From: Astragalus membranaceus | Taxonomy: Eukaryota; Streptophyta; Magnoliopsida; Fabales; Fabaceae | DNA: 64,000 bases | Assembly (NCBI GenBank): GCA_039519185.1 | Contig: CM076846.1 | Span: 183,381,068 to 183,445,067, forward strand | Direction: 5' to 3' | Part shown: positions 54,685 through 64,000 of the stretch, one piece after another | Layout of the letters: every line of letters begins with the position of its first letter | Numbering within the stretch: the stretch's first letter is position 1 | Notes under the pieces: model-generated | The model's input: only the letters and a program-made list of their open reading frames with translations | The model's database searches: none | Told to the model about the DNA's origin: nothing | Program-made: the position numbers and the translations under genes

Positions 54685-55160
54685 ACGTTCATGACAGTGT
54701 TAAATATGTTGTCAAAAAAATTCTTCTCTATATGCATGACATCCAGATTGTGTCTCAATAGATTATCTTTCCAATAGGGAAGTTCCCAAAAAATACATTT
54801 TTTTGTCCAATTGTGCCATTGTCCATAGCCATCTGGACGAGAAACAACACCGGCTACGACTTCCACAGGAGGGATATCCCTAACATTATTCCAAACTTCC
54901 TCTGGTGTCAACTGACGAGGAGGTCCAGCTGTTTCAACATTTCCCTTGATGAACGCATATTTCTGCTTTCTAAATGGGTGATCCATAGGTAAGAACCTAC
55001 GGTGCGAGTCAAACCATGAAACTTTTCCTCCGTATTTAAGACTAAAAGCCTTTGTGTCAACCATGCAAATCGGACACGCCATCTTACCATGTGTCCCCCA
55101 TCCAGACAACATTCCATAGGCAGGGAAGTCATTTATGGTCCACATCAAAGCCGCCCTCAT
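54685..55160 (-). pseudogene. CACTA transposase (TNP2), central part
   Basis: On the minus strand it reads MRAALMWTINDFPAYGMLSG, GWGTHGKMACPICM, WFDSHRRFLPMDHPFR, GYGQWHNWTKKCIFWELPYW and LLRHNLDVMHIEKNFFDNIF, all standard Transposase_21 (TNP2) motifs. It is bounded by a Gypsy LTR on the right (55161) and the Athila-type LTR 3 on the left (54684). It is the continuation of the gene at 61342-62598. The C-terminal part is not in the window. The frame of this piece is intact. Confidence 0.92.
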
Positions 55161-56904
55161 TGTAACACCCCGAAATTAATTAAATAGTTATTTAGTATTT
55201 AGTTAATTAAATTAAATAGGAGTTGGTGATAGAAATAATAATAATAATAATATTGGGTGGTTTTAGTTATTAATATATTATTTTATTTATCTGAAGGGGG
55301 TGGTGTTGGTGCTTCGGAGGTGTTATGATTGGCCCAGTGCGCCAAGCCCAAGCCCGTAGACTTGAGCTGCTAGGCGCTAGGTTAGTGAAGTGGCGCCTCA
55401 TTTGTGAAAAAAGAAAAGAAAGCGTGAGTTGAGAGAAGAGAAAGGAGAGAGCGTGAGAAGAGAGAAAGAAAAGAGAAAAACGGCACTAAGGGAGAAGAAA
55501 GAAGAAGAGAGGGGCGCGACTTCCATAGGAGAGGAGAGGAGCTCAGTTGCTGTGGTTACTCGGTGTGCACGTGGAGGGGTCTCCGTCTTCGGTGAAACTA
55601 AGGTAAGGGTGGGTCTTGCCTTATAATAGGGAACATAATGGGATGTATGTAGGGGTTAGGTCCTATGTCCTGTTTATATTGATTTTTATGTTGTTTATGA
55701 TATACGAATATGTTGTTGTTATTGTTGTTGCTCATTGTGATGATATGCGAATTGTTGCTCTGTAAGATGAATTTCGAATTGCGTACTAAGTGCTCGAATA
55801 AATGTATAAATGATAATGTTGGGCTTAATTAATTGAGTTTGGAGTAATTTTGTGGCGTTTGAAATAGTTGGTGATGATTGAGCATTTGGTACTCATGTGT
55901 TGTTGTTGGTGAATTTGATGTTTTGGGTGTTATAGGCGCATAAGGCGCCATTGTGGTATTTTTAGTGTTGCTGGAAATTGTTGTCTAGGTGCGGAATTAG
56001 GCGCTCTTGAGTGGGGTGCCCCGCGCCAAGTATTGACGTTGTCGGAATTTTGGTCATGGAAGTAGGCGCCCTTGTGCTAGGCGCCCCGTGCCAAATTATT
56101 GTGTTTTGGCTAAGTGTATGTTTGTGTTGTGTTGGTGTGCCATGTGCTAAGTGCATTTTATGTTGTGTTGTGTGCTTTGATAGTTGCCCATATGGTTTTG
56201 GTGATTTCGAATAAAATTGACTTTTGGGTGAGTGAGGATTTTAGATGGTGGAAAAGAAATATAATTTTGATGTTTTAAAATTGAGAAGAAATGATGTTTG
56301 GGCTGAATTTATATAAAAATCTGGTTTTGGCAGTGTGCTGGGCGCCAAGGGCGCTGTGTGTGTGTGCTGGGCAAGTGTGGCGCGCGCCTGGGCGCTGGGC
56401 GCCTGTTGTGCGTGCGCTGTGTTGCGCGCTGGGCGCTGGGCGCCTGCTTGCGTGCGTGTGTGTGTGTGGCGCGCGCCTGGGCGCTGGGCGCCTGTTGTGC
56501 GCGCGGATGCGCTGTGTTGCGCGCTGGGCGCCAGTGTGCGTGTTGCCTGGGCGCTGGGCGCCTAAGGCGCCAGTTTCCAGCAGTGTTGCCTAATTTTTCC
56601 TAAATTTGTTTTTAACGTAACTTTTGACTCGGGTGTCCGTTTTAGGTGTTTCAAAGTGCGTTACGACGCTTATTTAATTGTCTATATGTTTGTCCAGGCC
56701 AAAACCAAAACTTAATATTTTTCCCCGGTCGTTTTCTGAAAGTCCCAAGTGACTGTGTACTAGTTGTTGTTTGGTTTGGAAATTGCTACTGTTCCTTTTA
56801 AATAAATTGTTGGTGTTTTCATGAGACTAAGGTACTGATCCTTGTATTTTGAAATGGTGTTGTCACGGTGAAAGTAGTGTTTTGTGTAACAGTGTGGTAT
56901 GCAA

Positions 56905-56944
<40 letters not shown>

Positions 56945-57782
56945 TGTATATTATTATTGGTGAATGGAGTATGTGATTCTCTTTTGGGTGTTGATGAATA
57001 AACAAACTGTTGGTGAATATGCTGTGGCATACTTTTATTTGGTGATTCTGGTGTGTGCTGCATTGTCATGGTGTCGCATAATCATATGCATTATCTTGGT
57101 GAATAGGCTTCGGCCTCGGGCTTCGGCCTTATTACAAATTTTTGGTGAATGCCCTCAAGGCTCAGTTTTGGTGAATGGATCCACATGCATATGCCCAGTG
57201 GAGTTTTGGGTTGCATCTCATACATTAAACATACAGTTGGTGAATGTTTTGGTGATTATTTATTTGGTGATTAATTGGTGATTATTTATTTGGTGATTAC
57301 TTGGTGATTATTTATTTGGTGATTACTTGGTGATTATTTATTTGGTGATTAATTTCGATTGACTGAACTGGTGATTAAAGTGAATATTGCTGTGACTGAT
57401 GTAGTCCTGTATCTGTATATACTACTCCTTATGTACTTTATTATAGGGTTTGAGACTCACCCCTTTTGTTGATTTTTACCTTACAGGTAACCGTACTTGA
57501 AGGCTTTGACCTTCATTCCCTTGAGTTCGAGTCTCTCTGATACGTAGCACCTGGGGGGCGTCTTATTAGATAGTGATCTTGTCTTGTACGACTTGTTGGA
57601 TTTTGTTTTAACGTTGTAACTGTATTTTTGAGTAATGGCCGCCCATGATGCCACGTAATGTTTTTAATTTAGGTTAAACAAATGACGTGTTTTTGAAGTA
57701 ATTGTAGCATTCCGTTTCAAGAAAAATAATTTGTGCACTCTGATAATTGTTATAAATGAAAGGGGTAGAAACGGGTGTTACA
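55161..57782 (+). mobile_element. Short-internal Gypsy element, LTR A
   Basis: 2622 bp, TGTAACACCCCG...GGGTGTTACA, same family as the LTRs of the gag-only element, on the opposite strand. It includes a GGCGCC/GGGCGC-rich block (56335-56575), a 34-base AT run (56909-56942) and TTGGTGATTATTTAT repeats (57255-57350). The primer site TGGTATCAGAGC follows at 57786-57797. Confidence 0.92.
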
Positions 57783-58580
57783 AGTTGGTATCAGAGCAAT
57801 GGTTGGTCTGTCCGGCCGAGTCGTCGAGTCGTTGTGTCAGATAGTGACCAACTGTTGTCTTTTCAGTGTTGACCGTTGTTTGTGTTGCAGGTACACCGGA
57901 AAGTTTCTATTGGTAAGTGAACTAGTGGGGGAGATTTTCCTACTAGTGCTGTGTGCCCTATTGTGTACACAGTGTGAGAACTGTGTTTTGCTGTTGTGAT
58001 CATTATTGTTGACCTTATTGCTGCGTGCTTCTAAATGAATTGTCATGTTGTTTAAATGTTCACATGTGTTTTAGTTGATATTGAGCTCTGTGTGTTTTAC
58101 ATAAAATGTCGAATTAATTGCTGTTGCTGTGGATTGTTAAGTCGCATGTACTTTCTTATGTTGATATGCCCGAACTATTTTAAGAGGTCGACGCTGAGCT
58201 TTTACGAAAAAATCTTTTAATGCTTTGACTGCTGTTCCCTGGGGAGTTTCGTTGTTGTTTCAGAAGACTTCTGTTATTGTTCCTAATCTTATGCACTACC
58301 CCTATTTTTATGAGTTGTACCTATTTCTGATTGTTGACTGTCCCGTGTGTCTTATTATTTCTATTATGTTGCCTGGTGTGTTCTTTGTGTCTCTTGTCGA
58401 TCTTCGACAGAGACCTTGTTGCGAGTTTTGTTGTTTGTCGTTGGGGGAATTAATTGTAATCGTGGGTACGGACTAGTTAGAGCATAACCGTGAGGATGTC
58501 AATTGTCGTAGCCAGCCGGTGAGTTAGGGAGATGTTGATGCGAATTTTCGAGGACGAAAATAATCTAAGTGGGGGAGAGT
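57783..58580 (+). mobile_element. Short internal region (798 bp), non-coding
   Basis: Runs from the primer site to the purine tract (CTAAGTGGGGGAGAGT, 58565-58580). No Gag or Pol. Near the primer site TTTGTGTTGCAG, about 22 bases, then GTAAGTGAAC look like an acceptor, micro-exon and donor. The 3' part (58380-58560) matches the gag-only element. Confidence 0.88.
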
Positions 58581-61163
58581 TGTAACACCCCGAAATTAAT
58601 TAAATAGTTATTTAGTATTTAGTTAATTAAATTAAATAGGAGTTGGTGATAGAAATAATAATAATAATAATAATATTGGGTGGTTTTAGTTATTAATATA
58701 TTATTTTATTTATCTGAAGGGGGTGGTGTTGGTGCTTCGGAGGTGTTATGATTGGCCCAGTGCGCCAAGCCCAAGCCCGTAGACTTGAGCTGCTAGGCGC
58801 TAGGTTAGTGAAGTGGCGCCTCATTTGTGAAAAAAGAAAAGAAAGCGTGAGTTGAGAGAAGAGAAAGGAGAGAGCGTGAGAAGAGAGAAAGAAAAGAGAA
58901 AAACGGCACTAAGGGAGAAGAAAGAAGAAGAGAGGGGCGCGACTTCCATAGGAGAGGAGAGGAGCTCAGTTGCTGTGGTTACTCGGTGTGCACGTGGAGG
59001 GGTCTCCGTCTTCGGTGAAACTAAGGTAAGGGTGGGTCTTGCCTTATAATAGGGAACATAATGGGATGTATGTAGGGGTTAGGTCCTATGTCCTGTTTAT
59101 ATTGATTTTTATGTTGTTTATGATATACGAATATGTTGTTGTTATTGTTGTTGCTCATTGTGATGATATGCGAATTGTTGCTCTGTAAGATGAATTTCGA
59201 ATTGCGTACTAAGTGCTCGAATAAATGTATAAATGATAATGTTGGGCTTAATTAATTGAGTTTGGAGTAATTTTGTGGCGTTTGAAATAGTTGGTGATGA
59301 TTGAGCATTTGGTACTCATGTGTTGTTGTTGGTGAATTTGATGTTTTGGGTGTTATAGGCGCATAAGGCGCCATTGTGGTATTTTTAGTGTTGCTGGAAA
59401 TTGTTGTCTAGGTGCGGAATTAGGCGCTCTTGAGTGGGGTGCCCCGCGCCAAGTATTGACGTTGTCGGAATTTTGGTCATGGAAGTAGGCGCCCTTGTGC
59501 TAGGCGCCCCGTGCCAAATTATTGTGTTTTGGCTAAGTGTATGTTTGTGTTGTGTTGGTGTGCCATGTGCTAAGTGCATTTTATGTTGTGTTGTGTGCTT
59601 TGATAGTTGCCCATATGGTTTTGGTGATTTCGAATAAAATTGACTTTTGGGTGAGTGAGGATTTTAGATGGTGGAAAAGAAATATAATTTTGATGTTTTA
59701 AAATTGAGAAGAAATGATGTTTGGGCTGAATTTATATAAAAATCTGGTTTTGGCAGTGTGCTGGGCGCCAAGGGCGCTGTGTGTGTGTGCTGGGCAAGTG
59801 TGGCGCGCGCCTGGGCGCTGGGCGCCTGTTGTGCGTGCGCTGTGTTGCGCGCTGGGCGCTGGGCGCCTGCTTGCGTGCGTGTGTGTGTGTGGCGCGCGCC
59901 TGGGCGCTGGGCGCCTGTTGTGCGCGCGGATGCGCTGTGGTGCGCGCTGGGCGCCAGTGTGCGTGTTGCCTGGGCGCTGGGCGCCTAAGGCGCCAGTTTC
60001 CAGCAGTGTTGCCTAATTTTTCCTAAATTTGTTTTTAACGTAACTTTTGACTCGGGTGTCCGTTTTAGGTGTTTCAAAGTGCGTTACGACGCTTATTTAA
60101 TTGTCTATATGTTTGTCCAGGCCAAAACCAAAACTTAATATTTTTCCCCGGTCGTTTTCTGAAAGTCCCAAGTGACTGTGTACTAGTTGTTGTTTGGTTT
60201 GGAAATTGGTACTGTTCCTTTTAAATAAATTGTTGGTGTTTTCATGAGACTAAGGTACTGATCCTTGTATTTTGAAATGGTGTTGTCACGGTGAAAGTAG
60301 TGTTCTGTGTAACAGTGTGGTATGCAAATAAATATATATATATATATATGGTGTATATTATTATTGGTGAATGGAGTATGTGATTCTCTTTTGGGTGTTG
60401 ATGAATAAACAAACTGTTGGTGAATATGCTGTGGCATACTTTTATTTGGTGATTCTGGTGTGTGCTGCATTGTCATGGTGTCGCATAATCATATGCATTA
60501 TCTTGGTGAATAGGCTTCGGCCTCGGGCTTCGGCCTTATTACAAATTTTTGGTGAATGCCCTCAAGGCTCAGTTTTGGTGAATGGATCCACATGCATATG
60601 CCCAGTGGAGTTTTGGGTTGCATCTCATACATTAAACATACAGTTGGTGAATGTTTTGGTGATTATTTATTTGGTGATTAATTGGTGATTATTTATTTGG
60701 TGATTACTTGGTGATTATTTATTTGGTGATTAATTTCGATTGACTGAACTGGTGATTAAAGTGAATATTGCTGTGACTGATGTAGTCCTGTATCTGTATA
60801 TACTACTCCTTATGTACTTTATTATAGGGTTTGAGACTCACCCCTTTTGTTGATTTTTACCTTACAGGTAACCGTACTTGAAGGCTTTGACCTTCATTCC
60901 CTTGAGTTCGAGTCGCTCTGATACGTAGCACCTGGGGGGCGTCTTATTAGATAGTGATCTTGTCTTGTACGACTTGTTGGATTTTGTTTTAACGTTGTAA
61001 CTGTATTTTTGAGTAATGGCCGCCCATGATGCCACGTAATGTTTTTAATTTAGGTTAAACAAATGACGTGTTTTTGAAGTAATTGTAGCATTCCGTTTCA
61101 AGAAAAATAATTTGTGCACTCTGATAATTGTTATAAATGAAAGGGGTAGAAACGGGTGTTACA
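58581..61163 (+). mobile_element. Short-internal Gypsy element, LTR B
   Basis: 2583 bp, nearly identical to LTR A. It has a shorter AT run (18 bases, 60332-60349) and fewer TTGGTGATTATTTAT units. It is followed by a primer site and a second, truncated internal region, so it is also the 5' LTR of another unit. Confidence 0.92.
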
Positions 61164-61338
61164 AGTTGGTATCAGAGCAATGGTTGGTCTGTCCGGCCGA
61201 GTCGTCGAGTCGTTGTGTCAGATAGTGACCAACTGTTGTCTTTTCAGTGTTGACCGTTGTTTGTGTTGCAGGTACACCGGAAAGTTTCTATTGGTAAGTG
61301 AACTAGTGGGGGAGATTTCCCTACTAGTGGGGGAGTTT
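61164..61338 (+). mobile_element. Second, truncated internal region
   Basis: Same leader as 57783-57955 up to about 61331 (ACTAGTGGGGGAGATTTCC..CTACTAGTG), then a second GGGGGAG and CACTA sequence. The 3' remainder and any third LTR were deleted, together with roughly 70 bases of the CACTA gene. Confidence 0.82.
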
Positions 61339-61341
61339 CTA

Positions 61342-62598
61342 TAGGTCATCAATCAAAGGTTGCAAATAGATGTCAATACCAGCTGTTGGATTACTTGGCC
61401 CTGGAATAATAGAATTTAAAAACATGTATGGTTTGGACATACACATTTCTGGAGGAATGTTGTATGGGGTAACAATAACTGGCCAACATGAATACGGTGT
61501 TGCCGAGGATTGAATATATGGTGTGAAACCATCAGAGCACAAACCAAGCCGAACATTGCGCGGATCACTGGCAAAATCTGGATGAACACGATCAAAATGC
61601 TTCCAAGCTTTACCATCAGATGGGTGACGTAATTCACCAGAATTATTTCTATTTTGATGGTGCCATGTCATTTTACCTGCGGTCTCCATTGAAGTAAACA
61701 TCCTCTGTAGCCTTGGAATAAGAGGCAGATAGAACATTGATTTTCGTGGAACCGGTTTGCCTCTGCTCATCCCTGATCTACTGACACGATAGCGTGGTTG
61801 TCCACACAACTTGCATTCCGACAACTCTCCATCATTTATGCCAAACTCATTGTTATAATAGAGCATGCAACCAGACACACAACAATCAATCCTTTTAGAT
61901 TTTAAGCCAAGCTTCGATACCACTCTTTTAGCTTCATAATAACTTTGCGGTAAACTCCCTCTAATGGGGGTTGCATCCAACATCATTTTGGTCATATATT
62001 CCATGCACAACTCAGCAACATTAAATTGAGACTTAAGACCCAACAACCGAACACACATTGATAATTTTGAGTCTGTAGATCCTTCAAATATGGGTTTATT
62101 TGTCTCACTCAAATACATGTAAAACCTTTGAGCTTCCTCATTTGGAACTTCGTCAGCATCTGGTTCTTCAAAATCCAAATTTACTCCAACAGCGTCAGAT
62201 ATCATTCCCTGATAAACATCTAACGGTTGTATTCCCCATCCTTCAGATGTCGTAGTCACTGGATAACTACTTGATGTGTGATCTACTACTTCAACCGGAA
62301 CATTAACCGCAGGAACTGCAGCTACCCCTGGCGCTCCTTCCCTGTGACGACTCCATGTCCAATAATTTGGCCTAAACCCATTATTGTACAAATGAAGTCT
62401 AACTTCATGTTCATTTTTTATAGCTCGAAATGAACATTTCAAGCACGGACATCTAATACCGCCTTGTCGCCCAAATTCTTCATGATCAATGTACTTAGCA
62501 CAAAAAATAAACTCTTCTACTCCTTCTACAAAACGTCGTTTTACACCAGTTCTTCCAGGATACAATCGATCATACATCCAACTACGATCCATTTTCAA
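61342..62598 (-). pseudogene. CACTA transposase (TNP2), N-terminal part
   Basis: Starts at ATG 62598 (MKMDRSWMYDRLYPG). Residues about 3-82 are the Transpos_assoc domain (RFVEGVEEFIFCA, IRCPCLKC, LHLYNNGFRPNYWTW). TNP2 follows (LCMEYMTKMM, YYEAKRVVSKLGL, CKLCGQPRYR, RKSMFYLPLIPRLQRMF, HPSDGKAWKHFD). The putative catalytic Asp regions are GLCSDGFTPY and IDIYLQPLIDDL. It is open for over 415 codons and then cut at 61342 by the Gypsy insertion; the gene continues at 55160. The encoded protein would cut at the CACTA ends. It is broken only by insertions, which implies that the host element was recently intact. Confidence 0.93.
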
Positions 62599-63342
62599 GA
62601 ACTATACGTATACTACACTACAATATAAATAAAATAAACTATCAATTACTTCATATTTTGATATATATATTTATATATTACTCATTTTATTTTGATATTT
62701 CAATAAACTACCAATTAATTACAAGCAACAGAATTAATTTTTTAATAATGTTTTATACAAATAATTTAAACATTATAAATAATAATTCCAAATTTAATTT
62801 TAAATTTCAATTTTTATAAGACAATATATGTTAATAAAATTTATAAGTGAACTTAATAAATAAGTTTTTTCAATATAAATTAATTTGTATTATTATTGCA
62901 AACAAAATACTAAACAAAATTTTACTAAAAATAGTGAAGTAAGTAATATTTTATTAATTACTTTAACAACTAACCGTAGTGAAGAGAAGGCTCTGGCTTG
63001 AAGCTTATCTTGAACTCAAGCAGAGAGGAAAAAGGAGGAACCCAAACAATACCTAAACAAAAAAAAACAACACAATTAGTAACAAATTCATATTATTATA
63101 AAATAATTTAAAAACGAATATTAAAAATAAAAATTAAAAACTAAAACTATTAACTAATATCAAAAACATACCTTGAAGAAATTTCCCAATAAGAGCAGAA
63201 GACAATTCGTAGGGAGGAAGCGCTACACTTCAAAAACAGATTTAGTAGAAAAGGAGAGAATTTGGGAGAGAGTAAAAGAGAAATTTTAAGAAGAGAATGG
63301 GAGGATTGTTAGAAGTGTGAAGAATGAGAAGTGGGGAATGGA
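62599..63342 (-). promoter_or_regulatory. CACTA transposase 5' leader with likely introns
   Basis: Mostly AT-rich. Two GC-richer pieces look like non-coding exons on the minus strand: one ending CTTCAAG|GTATGT at about 63173, and one at about 62972-63051 with an acceptor TTGTTTAG and donor GTTAGT. A final acceptor TTGTAG lies about 25 bases before the ATG. Exon limits are guesses from splice signals. Confidence 0.45.
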
Positions 63343-63350
63343 TATATATA
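63343..63350 (-). promoter_or_regulatory. TATA box of the CACTA transposase
   Basis: TATATATA, between the sub-terminal repeats (right) and the putative leader exons (left), which places the start of transcription near 63315. Confidence 0.5.
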
Positions 63351-63383
63351 GGAAAAAGCAGCCCAACGGTCAAAAGGGATTTT

Positions 63384-63682
63384 CGGCGGATTCTGGAGGT
63401 TTGCGGCGGATTTTAAAATTCAATATCCGCGGGTTTTTTTTTTCGGTACTTTGCGGCGGATTCTGGAGGTTTGCGGCGGATTTTGAAAGTTAAAATCCGC
63501 GGGTTTTTTAATTACGGAGATTTGCGGCGGATTCGTGGTATTTTGCGGCGGATATTCAAATCAAAATACCGCGCCTTTTTTTTTAAAAACACCAAATAAT
63601 CCGCCGCAAAAGCTATAATCCGCCGCAAAGATTCGCCGCAAATGCTCAACATCCGCCGCAAATAACACAAATCCGCCGCAAA
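63384..63682. repeat. CACTA sub-terminal repeats, TTTGCGGCGGA
   Basis: Six units read forward (63384 partial, 63400, 63450, 63470, 63520, 63542) and five read in the opposite direction (63600, 63619, 63633 with TTCGCCGC, 63652, 63672). Such arrays bind the second CACTA protein (TNPA class) near the element ends. The terminal inverted repeat itself must lie beyond 64000 or be absent. Confidence 0.88.
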
Positions 63683-64000
63683 GTACCATTTTTTTTTTTT
63701 AAAAATTATTATTTTTTTTAAAAAATTATTATTATTTTTAAAAAAAAATTATTATTTTTTTTAAAAATTATTATTATTTTTAAAAAATAAATTTTATTTT
63801 TTTCAAAAAATCGTTTTAATTAAAAATATATATTATTTTATTAATTTTTTTAATTATTGATAAAAAAATAAAATCCAATAACTAATTAATTTTTAATTTA
63901 AAAAAATAAAAATTGGGAAAAGCAGTAAAATATTATCACCAAAAAAATATACATACAATTAATAAAATATTTTAAACAAAAAAATAAAATAATCTAAAGC
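63683..64000. other. Extremely AT-rich end of the window
   Basis: Runs of A, T and TTATTATT with almost no G or C. No gene and no CACTA terminus (CACTACAAGAAA type) is visible. It may still be inside the CACTA element. Confidence 0.5.

Overview
The window is nuclear DNA from a flowering plant, probably a papilionoid legume. It has a plant CBF/DREB1 transcription factor gene, plant-only LTR-retrotransposon lineages (Sirevirus-type and other Copia, Ogre/Tat, Athila and chromovirus-like Gypsy), a CACTA transposon and a MULE. The legume call is an inference, mainly from the Ogre-like LTRs with a tRNA-Arg primer site and the Sirevirus-like elements. I see no rRNA, tRNA or CRISPR locus.

Layout. 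1-3452: a minus-strand Sirevirus-like Copia piece (Copia-A), inserted into the leader of an Ogre-like element (3453-8040), which is followed by a second, oppositely oriented Ogre-type LTR end (8041-8248). 8507-12039: decayed Copia-B (plus). 12040-12550: old non-TE sequence that resembles the upstream flank of the CBF gene. 12551-19420: decayed Copia-C (plus), split by an Ogre-type solo LTR (15522-17709). 19421-24331: mostly non-coding, with LINE tails, a Stowaway-like MITE and a possible CACTA-ORF relic. 24388-24990 (minus): the only cellular gene, a CBF/DREB1 factor with a frameshifted C terminus. 25657-26901: a MULE with a clear 9-bp target duplication that carries a plant mobile domain (PMD) relic.

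27480-64000 is a nested retroelement pile. An Athila-type LTR (27982-28832 and 36614-36771) is split by a complete non-coding Gypsy element (28833-36613, 5-bp duplication CGCGA). A second Copia-A copy follows (36772-40795), joined end to end with a Gypsy element that encodes only Gag (40796-46018). This is joined to an Athila-type array LTR-internal-LTR-internal-LTR (46019-54684) whose units encode a small Cys-rich protein. The array ends inside a CACTA transposase gene (54685-55160 and 61342-62598, minus), which is split again by a Gypsy element with 2.6-kb LTRs and only 0.8 kb of internal DNA (55161-61338). The promoter and sub-terminal repeats of the CACTA element close the window.

Common themes. 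Almost none of these retroelements can move on its own: they keep primer sites, purine tracts and LTRs but have lost pol, and one keeps only gag. This fits a group of parasites mobilised in trans. Several unrelated families carry dense arrays of short palindromes in their LTRs or sub-terminal regions (AATCGATT, TCGCGACGCGA, GGCGCC, TTCCGGAAATACC), and in Copia-A the array has a period close to 32 bp.
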